Of a stretch of 64,000 bases of DNA, positions 42,927-54,707 are shown in pieces. The position numbers were made by a program, and so were the translations under genes. The stretch spans positions 682,001-746,000 of the forward strand of contig CAWBCO010000002.1 of the NCBI GenBank assembly GCA_963787415.1, written 5' to 3'. The DNA is from CAVUWL01 sp963787415. Lineage in GTDB: Bacteria > Actinomycetota > Thermoleophilia > Solirubrobacterales > 70-9. The notes beneath the pieces are model-generated. The model worked only from the letters and a program-made list of their open reading frames with translations, did not search any database and had not been told where the DNA came from. How positions within the stretch are numbered: the stretch's first letter is position 1; every line of letters begins with the position of its first letter.

Positions 42927-43595
42927 TCAGGCCGAAACGGCCGCGATCGCTCCCCAGGCGGGCCGAAGCATGAGCGCTTCCTCTATCGTCGGCTCGGCGC
43001 GTGCAAGGCCGAGTCCGCGGGCAACGATCACAAGCGCCCGCCCATCGGCCACCTCGATCCATTCCTCGCGTTGGATTTCCCGAGCATTGACCTGCTCGCT
43101 CAGCTCGCCGAGCCTCAGGGCAAGGCCCGCCTCGGTCCGCTCGATCGTGAAAGCATCGGTAAGGGGAGCAAGAACATCCTTGATCGAACCCGAAATCGGC
43201 GAAAGCCCGAGCGCCAGGGAGTAGATTTCAAGCGGATCCTCACCCGGGCCCGCAACGATTACGGTGGGCTCAAGGAAAAGCAGCGCTCGGGGATCGGTAT
43301 CCCGGCGTCCGAGCAGGGTCAGCATGTCAAAGCCATCCCCGGCTCCCGCTTCGACATCGCGGCGAAGTTTCGGCACCGGGCGAACCGCCGAGCGCATGCA
43401 CCGGCTGTCAGCGAGCTTGATCAACGTCATCTCCCCATCGGTGAAGATGACCACCTCGGCGCTCGGCCCGGCGATCTCCTCGCCGCAGCGGCAGCAAACG
43501 TTGTCGGGATCATCGACGGTCGCCTCAAGCTGCGCCAGCATTGGCGCCTCGAGCATCGCGAGTACTTCAGGAGCGATGTTGAGCTGGCGCTTCAT
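42927..43595 (-). CDS. hypothetical protein with cysteine motifs
   Basis: 222 residues from ATG 43595. It holds VCCRCGEEIAG with three cysteines, possibly a zinc-binding knuckle, then GEMTLIKLADSRCMRS and RRDTDPRALLFLEPTVIV. A start at 43679 (MSTKPQASCPLCCESHLVHRSELCH) would add a CPLCC...H...C motif, which would make a better zinc ribbon, so that start is an alternative. No family recognised. Same strand as xseA but separated by 350 nt. Confidence 0.45.
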   Translation of the reverse strand: MKRQLNIAPEVLAMLEAPMLAQLEATVDDPDNVCCRCGEEIAGPSAEVVIFTDGEMTLIKLADSRCMRSAVRPVPKLRRDVEAGAGDGFDMLTLLGRRDTDPRALLFLEPTVIVAGPGEDPLEIYSLALGLSPISGSIKDVLAPLTDAFTIERTEAGLALRLGELSEQVNAREIQREEWIEVADGRALVIVARGLGLARAEPTIEEALMLRPAWGAIAAVSA

Positions 43596-44116
43596 AGAGA
43601 AAGCGTGGCAGAGTTCAGACCGGTGCACGAGATGTGACTCGCAGCAAAGTGGACACGACGCCTGCGGTTTGGTACTCATATCTGGTACCAACGGCCAAAA
43701 TGTCGCTCCCGGCTCGGCTCTCCAGATGTATGTCCGCTTTTGGCTCTGCAGCGCTGTTTGTAAGCGATGCGCCCGGCGGGAATGGAACCGGAGTAGTTCA
43801 GTCGCGGGATCGATTCCATTCCGGTCTGAGGGCGAGGTGGCCATCATGTCATGGACGTTACGACACGCGAATGTCTCGCTCCTTTGGCACGGGGGCGGAC
43901 AACTTCATCGGGCCTAGGTGCACATGGTGATGGCCTTGGGAGGACCCGAACCGGCTCTCCGGGCGCTGCTCTTCTCGAGCTACCTTGACCCAGTGCTCGC
44001 AAACGAGTTGCTGCCGCATCCGATGCCCTTAGGCAATAATGTCGAGGTCGCGGAGGAGGCCATTAATCACGCTGCGGCTCCTTACGCGATAGGTTCGCCG
44101 GGCCCAGATTGGCGCG
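43596..44116. other. intergenic between divergent genes, no gene seen
   Basis: About 520 nt. The part up to 43679 may belong to the gene at 42927. A short palindrome GGTACCAGATATGAGTACC is near 43675-43690. Nothing else is supported. Confidence 0.35.
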
Positions 44117-47100
44117 ATGACGAAAGACGATCTCAGCAACCCAATCCTGAATTCGCCGTACGCCCCGCCGGCTGCCTACTTCGAGATCGGCACCAAGGGG
44201 CCAACCGGCAAAGTGCTTGATGGCCGCCGCCTTAGCGAGTCGTTCATCCCCGTGCCCGCCAGCCGCAAGGGTCGCACGGACCAGCAGGCACTCGATTTCG
44301 ACGCCACCGGAGAGCGCCTTGAAGCCAACGGCCTGATAAACGACATCCGGCGCGAGGTCGAGTTGTGGCGGGCGAACAACTGGACCGGCGTCACCCCGTA
44401 CACGCGCAAGCTTCTCTCCCACTGGGCAGCACGACCGCCGGAGCGTGATGATCCCGTTCTGTTCTGTCAGCGGGAGGCCGCAGAAACAGCCGTCTTCCTG
44501 GCGGAGGTCGCCGGCCGCCACGGCACCGCAGACTACCGGCGCCGGCTCGAACCCGAGAACGCCTCGCACAACGACGGCCTGCCGCGAGTCGGCCTGAAGA
44601 TGGCCACCGGAACGGGCAAGACGGTCGTGATGGCCATGCTTATCTCCTGGCAGACGATCAACAAGGTCATGACACCGAGGGACGCCCGCTTCGCGAAGCG
44701 TTTCCTCGTAGTCACCCCCGGGATCACGATCCGGGATCGGCTGGGCGTGCTCCACCCAGAGCGCGAGGAAAACTACTACCGCCAGCGCGACCTCGTTCCC
44801 CCCGACCTTTGGGGCGCGCTCGGGCAGGCACAGATAGCGATTGTCAATTACCACGTGTTGTTACCGCGAGACGCGAAGGAGATTCAGGGCGTAGCCGCAA
44901 ACACTCGCAAGCTGCTGCGCGGGGGGAAACCCGACGCCGCTGACGCCTTCCGCGAGACGCCCGATATGGTGGCCGCGAGGGTTCTGCGCAGATTCGGCGC
45001 CGGGAAGGGAGAGGTCATCGTCTTCAACGACGAGGCTCACCACTGCTACCAGGACATGCCTGCTGGCGACTCCGACGACGGCCCCGAGAGGGAGGATCAG
45101 GAGCGTAACCGGGAGGCGCGCGTGTGGTTCCGCGGTTTGTGCGACGTGCGCCGTAAGGCCGGTATCAAGACCGTCTACGATCTCTCCGCGACGCCCTACT
45201 ACCTCAAGGGAACCGGCTACGGGGAAGGATTTATTTTCCCCTGGGTCGTAAGCGATTTCTCGCTGATGGACGCTATCGAGTCCGGTATCGTGAAGATCCC
45301 GCGCATCCCCGTCGACGACGACGCGGCCGGCAAGGAGGTGGTCTACCTCAACCTGTGGGACCACATCCAGCCGCCACTACCCCGGCGTCGCAGTAAAAGG
45401 ATCTCGACCCGGGCCCGCAAGGGTGGGTGCCCCCGGAGACGCTCGAGGGCGCTCTTCGAAGCCTCTACCGCAGCTACGAGCAGAACAACGCGCGTTACGA
45501 GGAGGTCCTCGCGAAGCTCGGCGAGCCGCCGCCCGTCTTCATCGTGGTCTGTCCGAACGCGGTCGTGTCGAAGCTGCTGTTCGAATGGATCGCCGGCCGC
45601 GAAATGGAGCTCGACGACGGCAAAGCGACTCGTCAAAGGCGAGCTCGGGCTGTTCAGCAACATCAAGGACGGGGAGTGGGTCGCCCGCCAGCGGACGATC
45701 CTCGTGGACTCTGCACAGCTTGAGTCGGGGGAGCCGCTAGGGGGGGACTTCAAGAAGGTCGCTGCGCACGGAGATCGAGGCCTTCAAGCAGGCCTTCAGG
45801 CTCCGCAACCCAGGCGCTGACGTTGAGAAGCTCGGGACGCAGACCTCTTACGCGAGGCAATGAACACGATTGGAAAGAAGGGAAAGCTCGGCGAGCACAT
45901 CCGCTGCGTGATATCCGTGGCGATGCTCACCGAGGGCTGGGACGCGAACACGGTCACCCACATCCTCGGCATCCGCCCGTTCCGTAGCCAACTGCTGTGC
46001 GAGCAGGTCGTGGGACGCGGCCTGCGCCGCCGCAGTTACGCCACAACGAACGACACCGGCCATTTCGAACCCGAGTACGCCGAGGTCTACGGCGTGCCGT
46101 TCGCATTCATCCCCGGCGACAGGCAGATCCCGACGCCGCGAGACCCGCGCCCGGCGATTGAAGTTCGTGCAGACCGACCGGTGGGATCTGGCAATCCGAT
46201 TCCCGAAGCTCGACGGTTACCGAGTCGAGCTACCGGACGAGCCGCTACACGCGGACTTCACTGAGAAGTCGCGGATGCACCTCGACGAGGCGCGCGCGTA
46301 GCCCTGTGGGTTGAGAGCCGGGGCGTCGTCGGCGCAAGTCGGAGGTGGACCTCGAGGAGATCCGCAATGCCCGAACCCAGAGAGTCGCCTTCGCAATCGC
46401 GAAGACACTCGTGGAGCGCGAGCAGTTCTTCGCGGCGCTAGCGGGTGTCGAGAGACCCTGGCTGTTCCCTCAGCTCGTCGATATTTGCCGCAGATGGCTC
46501 GAGGAGTGCGTCACAACGGACCCCGGCGTACCGAAGGGCTACCTGCTGCTCACACAGGCATGTGCCGGGCGGCGGAGCAGATATTCGACTCGATCGTGCG
46601 CCAACCCGGGAATCGGCTCCGGTGCTCATGCCCATCATTCGCCGCTTCGACCCCATCGGGGTGCACCGACGACGTACACTTCATGACCCGCAAGGTCGTC
46701 ATGGATCCGCCGCCGAACAAGTCGCACCTCAACCACGTAGTGCTCGACGGGATCCGCGGCAACTCCTGGGAGGAAGGCCTGGCGCAGCTTCTCGAGGAGG
46801 ACCAGCGCGTGAAGGCATACGTCAAGAACGAGCGCCTCGGCTTCACGATCCCCTACGTCCACAAGGGCCGGACCCACGAGTACGTCCCCGACTTCCTGGT
46901 GCGCCTCGAAACCAACCCGACGACGTCGAACGCACACTCATCGTGGAGGTCTCGGGCAGCCGCAAGTCGCCCGGCCCCACGAAAGCGAAGGCCGAAACCG
47001 CACGCAACCAGTGGTGCGCCGCCATCAACAACTGGGGCGAGTTCGGCCGCTGGGGATACATCGAGATCCAGAACCCCGCCCAGGAGGCGAGCTACTCGAC

Positions 47101-47153
47101 GCCGCCATCGACAACCTATATGCCGACCGACCATCATCGGCCTTCCGGTCTGA
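44117..47153 (+). pseudogene. type III-like restriction enzyme Res subunit (BPTD_3080-like), many frameshifts
   Basis: The first 420 codons are intact: MTKDDLSNPILNSPYAPP, Walker A KMATGTGKTVVMA, DEAH-type box FNDEAHHCYQ, and DLSATPYYLKGTGYGEGF. From about 45393 the frame shifts repeatedly. The rest is readable in pieces: VPPETLEGALRSLYRSYEQNN, LVKGELGLFSNIKDGEWVARQ, VISVAMLTEGWDANTVTHILGIRPFRSQLLCEQVVGRGLRR (motif VI), and near the end EDQRVKAYVKNERLGFTIPYVHKG...YVPDFLVRL, the nuclease-like C-terminus. At least six single- or few-base indels are needed, several in homopolymers (for example four A where five are expected). No internal substitution stop is needed. The enzyme would translocate and cut unmodified DNA. 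Confidence 0.75.
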
Positions 47154-47168
47154 CCGCGGGGAACACAT

Positions 47169-49867
47169 ATGCCCTCACGAAAGAACAAGAACTCCGGCCC
47201 GAACCGATCGAAGCGATCACTCACGCCGACAAGCGAGCCAACCTGCCGACGGCCGACGCCCAGGACTTCGTCGCCCAGAGCTTGAACGGCCGATCCCCGT
47301 CCGCTACCCGCGCGACCCGACGCTCGACCCCCAGCTGGTCTGGAAAGGCAAGGATGAGCTCGACGGCGAAGACCTAGTCGCCGAAGCCCCGCCGATCTAT
47401 ATCCAGGAGAAGATCGATCCCCGCGTCCTCGTCGAGAACCTGCGCGATACCGCCGCGCGACCCGAGGACGAGCCGGAGCTGACCCTGTTCGAGACCTTCG
47501 ACGGCCTCGACGAGCTCGATCTGGTCGAGTTCTATCGGCACGACGCGAACTGGTCGAACCGAATGATCCTCGGCGACTCGCTCAACGTGATGGCCAGCCT
47601 CGCCGAGCGTGAGGCGCTCCGCGGCAAGGTCCAGATGATCTACATGGACCCGCCATACGGGATCAAGTTCGGCACCAACTGGCAGGTTTCGGCGCGCAAG
47701 CGAGATGTCAAAGACGGAAAGATCGAGGATGCCACGCGCGAGGTCGAGCAGATCAAGGCGTTCCGGGATACCTGGGAGCTTGGAATCCACTCGTACCTGA
47801 CGTACTTGCGGGACCGGCTTACGGTCGCGAAGGATCTACTGACTGACAGCGGGTCGATTTTCGTGCAAATCGGAGACGAAAACGTGCATCTGGTGCGGTC
47901 GTTGATGGATGAGGTGTTTGGGAGCGGAGAACTTCTGCGGCCAGATCGGCTTCAAGAAGACCACCGGTGCCGGGAGTCCAGCAGTGACAACAGATCGTCT
48001 TGCCGGAGTCTTCGACTATCTGCTGTGGTATGCGCGCGATAAGGAAGCTGTCAAGTATCGACCGCTCTACCGTAAAAAGGAACTCGGGGGACAGGCTGCG
48101 TCGCAGTACGTCTGGCTCGAAACGAGCGATGGTGATACGACTCGCTCCAACCCGAACAGTCACGGAGACCTCGATGGTCGATGGTTTGCTCATGGCGATC
48201 TGACTTCGCAGACGGGTGGCTCAACTACGTTTTCCCGGTCGAGTTTGACGGCAAGAGCTTCACGCCCTCCAAGGGCGGCTGGAAGACAATCGAAGTCCGG
48301 GATGGCAACGACTAGGGCCGCGCGCCGACTAATGGCGGTCGGGAACACGCTCCGCTACGTCCGATACTTCGACGACTACCCACTGTTTCCACTAACCAAT
48401 CTGTGGGAGGACACCGTCAATTAGCGGGTTCGGTGACCCCAGGTCTACGTTGTCCAGACGCTCACCAAGATCGTTGAGCGCTGCCTGCTCATGACGACGG
48501 ACCCTGGCGACCTCGTCCTCGACCCGACCTGCGGCTCCGGCACAACAGCCTACGTTGCCGAGCAGTGGGGCCGGCGCTGGATCACGACCGACACATCCCG
48601 CGTAGCACTCGCCCTCGCACGGCAGCGGTTGATGGGTGCAAGGTTCCCCTATTACCTGCTCACTGACTCGCCCGAGGGTCGCGCAAAAGGAGGGCGAGCT
48701 TAAGCGGCTCTCTGTTTCCTCCGACTGAGATCGACAACGACGTTCGCCACGGTTTCGTCTGCGCGCGCGTGCGGCACATCACGCTGAAGTCGATCGCCAA
48801 CAACCCCGACATCAAGGACGGCATGAGCCGGGAGGAGATCGACGACGCGATCCGCCGCCACGCCGACTTCGAACTACTCTATGACAAGCCCTATGAGGAC
48901 AAGAAAAGGGTGCGCGTCTCTGGGCCGTTCACGGTTGAGAGCCTCTCGCCCCACCACTCGCTGGCGTTCGCCGGCAGCGCGGTGGATGCACCGGCGCCCT
49001 GAATGCGGACGACGGCCGACGGGAGCGTCGGGCGATGACTGCGGCGATCGTTCGAGCAGACGATCCTCGACAACCTGCGCACCGCCGGTATCCAGAACGG
49101 GGCGAAAGACGAGCGGATCCAGCTCGACACACGTCGAGCCCTACGCCGCGACATACATCCAGGCGGTTGGTGAGCGGGATGGCGCAGGATCCGACGCCCA
49201 AAGCGCGTCGGCATCACAATCGGCCCGCAGTACGGAACGGTCGGCCCGGCTTCATCAAGGACGCTGCGCGTGAGGCGAATCGAGCCGGCGACATCGACTT
49301 ACTCTGCGTGCTCGCCTTCGCCTTCGACCCGCAGGTAGTCCGCGCGCGGACGACGAGTACGTGACGGCCGAGGATGGTTTCGCAAACGTCGCTGCTGAGC
49401 GTCGACTCGGAAGGGTCCCGGTCCTGCTCGTTCGAATGAACGCCGACCTCGTGATGGGTGAGGAGCTGAAGAAGACCGGCGCAGGCAACCTTTTCACTGT
49501 CTTCGGCGAGCCCGACATCGAGATCATCTCCGAGGGCGACGAGCTGCGGGTGATCCTCCACGGCGTCGATGTCTACGACCCGAACACCGGCGAGGTCCGC
49601 TGCAACGACACCGACAAGATCGCGCTATGGATGATCGACACCGCCTACAACGGCGAGTCGTTCTTCGTCCGCCACTGCTATTTCACTGGCGGTCAAGATC
49701 CATACAAGCGCCTTAAAACCGCTCTCAAGGCAGAAATCGACGACGAAGCCTGGCAATCTCTTTACCAAACGGAGTCCCGGCCCTTCCCGCGCCCCGAGAC
49801 GGGCAAGATCGCCGTCAAGGTGATCAACGACTACGGCGACGAGGTCATGAAGGTCTTCAGCGTCTAG
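47169..49867 (+). pseudogene. type III-like DNA methyltransferase Mod subunit, many frameshifts
   Basis: About 900 codons. Starts MPSRKNKNSGP. The longest intact piece holds VQMIYMDPPYGIKFGTNWQ (motif IV, amino-methyltransferase) and GSIFVQIGDENVHLVRSLMDEVFG. Motif I appears later: LVLDPTCGSGTTAYVAEQWGRRW at about 48515-48580, so the order IV before I is the beta class. The end (DADDEYVTAEDG...VLLVRMNADLVMG, RHCYFTGGQDPYKRLKTALKAEI) is intact from about 49361 to the stop at 49867. At least six shifts break the middle. It follows the Res gene by 15 nt, one operon. Methylation of adenine or cytosine cannot be told. Confidence 0.75.
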
Positions 49868-52602
49868 GACCTACCGTGCCGCGTGGCGGCACATCCGCCG
49901 GACCTCGCATTTGCGGCACTGCAACCCGGGGCGAGGAGCATACGTCCCGATCGCGGAGCTGCTTCGCCGCCTCCACCACTATCGTTTCCGCGCTCGTCAA
50001 TTGCGGCAGGGTCCACCGGCACGGAATCGCGTGATGCATCCTTGAGGTCGTGGACGTAGGCCGCCCGGACATCGAGGCCTTCGCGACGGCCGGCGTCAGC
50101 GTAGACCTGCAGCTGCAGGCGTGTTCTCCAGACTCCCCGTGAGGTTGAGGTCTTGTAGTCGACGATCGCGAGCGCCGCCGGCACCCCGTCCTCCAGGTCG
50201 AGGATCACGTCGGCGCGGCCGCTGAGCGTGAGCCCTTCGAGGTGTAGTTCGAAAGGCCGCTCTGTTTCCCAGACACGCTGTAGGTCCTCGTCGTGGCGTG
50301 CTTGTAGGTGGTGACGAGCCGCCGGGCGGCATCCTTGAGCTGGCGATGGGCGGGCTTATTGGCCGCTCGGCAGGAAGAAGCTTGCATCGAGAAGCTCGGC
50401 GATCTCGTTATCGGTTGGGACTCGCCCGGACGGCGGTGGCCTCCGCCATCGCCCGCATCACATGGTGGACGGCCTTGCCATAGCCGAGCTCAGGAGCGAT
50501 TCTCGGCTGGAAGCCGAGGAGGTTGCGCAAGCGGAACGCAAGCCCGCAGTCGATAAATGCAGCCAGCTCGCTGTAGGAGAGTGAGATGTCCGGCGTCGCT
50601 GGTCGTCCGCCTCGATGGTCCGGCGCGGACTGACATCCTCCGGCTTGACCTCCAGGTGCGAGAGCTCTTCGTAATACGGGCTGGCCTGACCGTCTGCTTG
50701 GTGACCTTTCCGTGTCGTGAAACCGAGAGCCAGTCGCGGGCGCGCGTCATCCCCACGTAGAACAGCCGCCGCTCGTCGGCATCGCCCCCTCGTAGCGGGC
50801 GGCGTCGAAGCGGTCGCGAGGCACCAGCCAGTCCTGCGGGTGCCTGCCTTGGTGGTCGGGAAACGGTTGGCGGTCAGCGAGGGGACGAACACCGCCGGCC
50901 ACTCGAGGCCCTTGGCTCGGTGCACCGTCGTGAGGTCGATCGCGTCCAGCACGTAGTCAGCCTCGCCATCGAAGCCCTCGTAGGCTCCCTGCGCGTAGTT
51001 GATGATGTGGATCGCGAGGTTGCGGTAGTACCAGGTGCCGCGGTCCTGCCCGCCCACCTGCTCGCCGGGAACGTCCGGGTCCGGCCGCGCCCGCCGCCGA
51101 CGGACTCGTAGTCGGCGAGCAGCGAGGAAAACCGGGCCAGAGTCCCGAGCCGGTTCAACACCAGCGGGTCGCTGAGGTCCCAGCCACGCACGTCCAGCTC
51201 ATCCAGCAGCTCGTAGAGCTCGCCAATGAGATCGGCAGTTCGATTCTCCCGCGGCACCGCTTCTTTCCACTCGCGTAGAAGCGCCGTAGACGCGTCTCCG
51301 CGGCTGCGCGGAAGCTCGAACACCCCCCCGTAGTCTCGAAGAGATCCCGCTCTCGGGATGTCCCGGCCCGTAGCGGTCCCGCCACTCGAGGTCGGCCAGC
51401 CAGGCGAAAGTCCGGCCGAGCACGAGAGCCTCGGGCTGCTCGAAAAGGCCTGACCGACCTTCCGGCTGAACGGAATGTCGAACGTAGCGAACTGCTCGAC
51501 CAGCCGGGGGTAGGCGGAGCGGCCGCGGACCAGCATGGCGATATCGCGGTAGCGAGTCCGGCGTCGATTAGGTCAAGGATGAGGCTTGCGACCCAGCCGG
51601 CCTCCTCCAGCTCGCTCGGCCGCTCCAGACGACGACCTCCGGCTCTGGGCCGTCCCCCGGCGGGCGATGCCTCTCCATCGTCTTTGCGATGCGTTCGGGG
51701 ATGGTCCGCGAAGCCGATTCGCGACCTCGATCAGCTGGGCCGGCTGCGTCGGTTCGTCGTGATCTCGAACGTCGTCACCGACGGGTACCGCTCGGGGAAC
51801 GGACGATGTTCGACACGTCCGAGCCGCGCCACTGGTAGATGGCCTGCTGGTCGTCGCCGACGACGCAGAGAGATACCTCCGGGCCGGCGAGCAGCTTGAT
51901 CAGCCGCTCCTGGGCAGGGTTCACGTCCTGGTACTCATCGACGATAAGGTGGCGAAGCTCGGCGCGTGACCCGGCGGCGAGCTCGCGCCGTTCGAGCTCC
52001 CTCACGGCCCGAACGATCTGTTGGCCGTAGGTCAGCAGCCGGTACCGGTCAAGTGTCGCGTAGTAGCTGACGCAGGATCGACCGGAAGGGGTCGGGCATC
52101 GCGCGGGATCGAGCAGCTCGTTCTCAACGACATCGACCCTTTCAGGAACGCCTCAATTGAGGCAAACAGGCGATTGCCGTCATCGAGTTGCTTCACTTCC
52201 AAGCGCGTCGCCTCGCGGGAGATGAACGCGGTGAGTTGGTTTTCGTCAAGAACGTCATAGGTCTCGTAGCGGGGCACGCGCCGCTGCAGGAGTCGAAAGC
52301 AGTAGGCGTGGATCGTGCCAACGAAGAGGCCATTGAGTCGATCCAGGGCTGCACGCCCAGGCGTTGCTCCACGCGCTGGGCGATGCGTTGCTTTAGCTCG
52401 CCGGCGGCGCGCTCTGTGAATGTGAAGGCGACGATCGAGTCGGCGTGGCAGCCCTCCGCGAGGATGTCTGCCACGCGCTGCGAACCACCTCTGTCTTGCC
52501 GGAACCCGCGCCGGCAATGATCTGGAGGTGTCCACCGCGGTATTGGACGGCTTCTAACGCTTGGCCGGTGAGCTGTGGAGTTTCGATCGGCTCGACGTTC
52601 AC
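49864..52602 (-). pseudogene. UvrD/PcrA-type helicase with C-terminal RecB-like nuclease, many frameshifts
   Basis: Starts ATG 52602: MNVEPIETPQLTGQALEAVQYRGG, Walker A IIAGAGSGKTEVV; then FTFTERAAGELKQRI, LFVGTIHAYCFRLLQ, LIVDEYQDVNPAQERLI (Walker B), VVGDDQQAIYQWRGSD, IDLTTVHRAKGLEWPAVFVPSL (motif V), a complete superfamily-1 set. The C-terminus has ILDLEDGVPAALAIVDYKTST, a PD-(D/E)XK motif, and several cysteines suggesting an iron-sulfur cluster. Frames change about every 300 nt. Convergent with Mod, whose stop overlaps. Such proteins process DNA ends and may be defence nucleases. Confidence 0.75.
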
Positions 52603-52952
52603 GGTGGGAACTGGCGGCGTCGATGGCCGCAGTCACACTCGAGACTACGGCAGTAGACCCTGCACCGCCAGTCAGTTGCCCCCGTGTTCGGGATTCTGTT
52701 GCAAGAGCCCGAAGCCAAATCCAACTGGCTCTAGCCGTCACCGGCGGATGCGCTCCGGGGCTGTACTCAAGACTTTCGCCAGGTCGCGCCACAGCCGATT
52801 GCTCGTCTTCGTCTCAGGGTAAAGCTCCGCGTTCGTCATGGTAGATCGCCATACTCCGCCGTGGCGGCGAGGTCGGCGGCCGTCAAGTTTGCGCACTGCA
52901 AATGACGTTCTAAGGCTTCTACCTCTTTACTGCAGTTCGCTCATGCGCCAAA
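52603..52952. other. intergenic, no gene seen
   Basis: 350 nt between the helicase start and the first tRNA fragment; no motif found beyond an ordinary promoter region for the helicase. Confidence 0.35.
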
Positions 52953-53001
52953 CGGGGCAGCCAGGACTCGAACCTGGAATCGCCGGTTCTGGAGACCGGT
53001 G
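52953..53001 (-). pseudogene. tRNA-Trp(CCA) 3' half
   Basis: Minus strand: CACCGGT-CTCCAGA-ACCGG anticodon arm with CCA, then T arm CCAGG-TTCGAGT-CCTGG and acceptor 3' strand CTGCCCC. The 5' half (acceptor 5' strand GGGGCAG and D arm) is not present upstream. Such fragments are attachment-site cores left by tyrosine-integrase elements. Confidence 0.7.
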
Positions 53002-53236
53002 CCCTCTAGAAGATCGTGGAGTCGTCCAGCCCTTGGGGGTTGTAGGTCGACGCGCGGCCGCCTTGGAGCTCAGGCGCCAAGGAAACTGGTACCCGCTCCA
53101 GATCCCGCTCCCATCCCCGAGCGCCGAGCGCGTCAGCTCAGCGCGATTAACTCGCCCCTTCCTCGCCCGGCTCTCACGCCTGCACCATTGCGGCGGGTGA
53201 GCAGGTGTCCGGAGCGCGGCGCAAATCGGGCCGCAA

Positions 53237-53812
53237 TCAGCTTGCCTTGCCGTTTAGCGTTCTATCGATGATCAGGGGTGGGGTGTGGTCTCCCCGAGCG
53301 ATCATTATCTCATCCCATTCGATTCGCTCATCATGAGCGAAGGCCAGCGGCCTACCGACACCGCTCAGGGCTTGGTAGGGCCTACGGATGCCCGCCACTC
53401 GCAGGAGAAAAGGCTCACGAAGCCTCTCGGCCATTTCGAAGCACTCCAGGTCAAACTGCACCCCGCGCCCCTCGTCGCCAACCGGGAGGGTAACGGCACT
53501 TGAAATTCCTTGGGAGACTTCTGGGACGGCCAAAGGTCGATCGGTTTCAGGGTCAAGGTCGCCCAGCTCCGAAAGGAAGTCATCTATCTCCTCCGCTGCA
53601 CGCTGCTTGTCCTCATCGGTCTGCAGAACGCGCATCGTCAGCTCCCCGACGGTCCCGCGGAATAGCGCCAGTCGCACGCGGGGAACCGTTTGGCGCCCCT
53701 CAGCGTCGTCCGGGTCAGCCACCCGATAGATGCCAACCGAGATGGAGGTGCCTTGCAGATCTGCGAGTGCGTCGAGCACGTCCCCAAACGCCATGTCGGG
53801 CGTGGCCTTCAT
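53237..53812 (-). CDS. hypothetical protein, duplicated gene copy 1
   Basis: 191 residues starting MKATPDMAFGDVLDALADLQG. Features: SISVGIYRVADPDDAEGR, LALFRGTVGELTMRV, an acidic EDKQRAAEEIDDFLSELGDLDPE helix, then VQFDLECFEMAERLREPF and LAFAHDERIEWDEIMIARGDH. Not recognised. It has a near-identical paralogue at 57862-58437; both are intact, which argues for a real gene. Confidence 0.6.
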   Translation of the reverse strand: MKATPDMAFGDVLDALADLQGTSISVGIYRVADPDDAEGRQTVPRVRLALFRGTVGELTMRVLQTDEDKQRAAEEIDDFLSELGDLDPETDRPLAVPEVSQGISSAVTLPVGDEGRGVQFDLECFEMAERLREPFLLRVAGIRRPYQALSGVGRPLAFAHDERIEWDEIMIARGDHTPPLIIDRTLNGKAS

Positions 53813-53928
53813 TTAGCTTGCTTGCTCGCAATCGTGGACCATAGGGTTCGGATCATCCATAGGAGCTCACTCTTCTGTGGTCAGGCCCCTCAAAGCATCG
53901 GGCCGTGAACGAAGCACGCCACTGATGA

Positions 53929-54357
53929 TCACAGGCGCCGCTCGGTCTCCTCGTCGGCATTGCCGCCGTAGTAGCGGTCGAGCACCTCCCCGAAGAGTGG
54001 CTCGTTTGGTGCAGAGCGGGCGAAGAGGGTCATTGAGGAACGCAGCTTGACCGCGTCGACGTCGCCGAGAATCTCGCGCGCCGAGCTTCCCCTGAGACCA
54101 AGAAGCGCACCGGCGCAGTCGAGCAGGCGCGGACCGAGGACGGCGTGATCGAGGAAGGCCTTTGCTTCGTCGATCGACGTGATGGCATAGGTCTGTGCGA
54201 TCGGACTGCGGCCGAGGCCGGCGATCTGGGGGAAGACGAACCACATCCAGTGGCTCTTCTTCCGCCCGGCCCGAAGCTCGGTCAGCGCGCGCTCGTAGGC
54301 GCCCGCATGGTCCTGGGCGTCGACGAAGCGCCCGAGCCGGTAGGGATCAGCAGCCAT
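53929..54357 (-). CDS. DUF1810 family protein, copy 1
   Basis: 142 residues from ATG 54357. The family pattern is clear: DPYRLGRFVDAQDHAGAYERALTELRAGRKKSHWMWFVFPQIAGLGRSPIAQTYAI, then EAKAFLDHAVLGPRLLDCAGALL and MTLFARSAPNEPLFGEVLDRYYGG. Function not established. A second intact copy is at 58554-58982, within the duplicated block. Confidence 0.85.
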   Translation of the reverse strand: MAADPYRLGRFVDAQDHAGAYERALTELRAGRKKSHWMWFVFPQIAGLGRSPIAQTYAITSIDEAKAFLDHAVLGPRLLDCAGALLGLRGSSAREILGDVDAVKLRSSMTLFARSAPNEPLFGEVLDRYYGGNADEETERRL

Positions 54358-54530
54358 TAGTGGAGCGTACGGAGTGAATAGCTGCGCGGTCACAGGCGGT
54401 CAGTCGATGCGACCTCGCCTCACTTCAAAGCATGGGACCCCGGAACTGGGCGAAACGGCAAAAGTAGAGGCGCGAGTCACGATTCGGCACTAGAGAACCA
54501 ATTCTCGGCAATCCACGGCAAGGGACAAAA

Positions 54531-54573
54531 CACCCCCGGCTGGATTCGAACCAGCGACTCCCGGCTCAGAAGA
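54531..54573 (-). pseudogene. tRNA 3' half, Arg(UCU)-like
   Basis: Minus strand: CTTCTGA loop with TCT, GCCGG, then T arm GCTGG-TTCGAAT-CCAGC and acceptor CGGGGGT. The preceding sequence does not supply the 5' anticodon stem or D arm. It lies in the unique insert between R1 and R2 (54430-54707). Confidence 0.55.
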
Positions 54574-54707
54574 TTGCTTGCACAGTCCGAAAGCGCCCCT
54601 CGGTCAGTCGAGAGGCCTCGCCTGCGTAGCTCCTGCGTCAGCGATATGGAGCTTCGGCGGAAACATCCAATCGGGGGACCCTGATTTGAACCGGGACCGA
54701 CGGAGCA

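Larger units (their letters stand above)
52953..54429. repeat. segmental duplication R1, copy 1
   Basis: About 1477 nt, nearly identical with 57578-59053: tRNA-Trp fragment, a 191-aa hypothetical gene and a DUF1810 gene. Differences are scattered single bases. Copy 2 is followed directly by R2 and R3, whereas copy 1 is followed by a unique insert. Confidence 0.85.
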
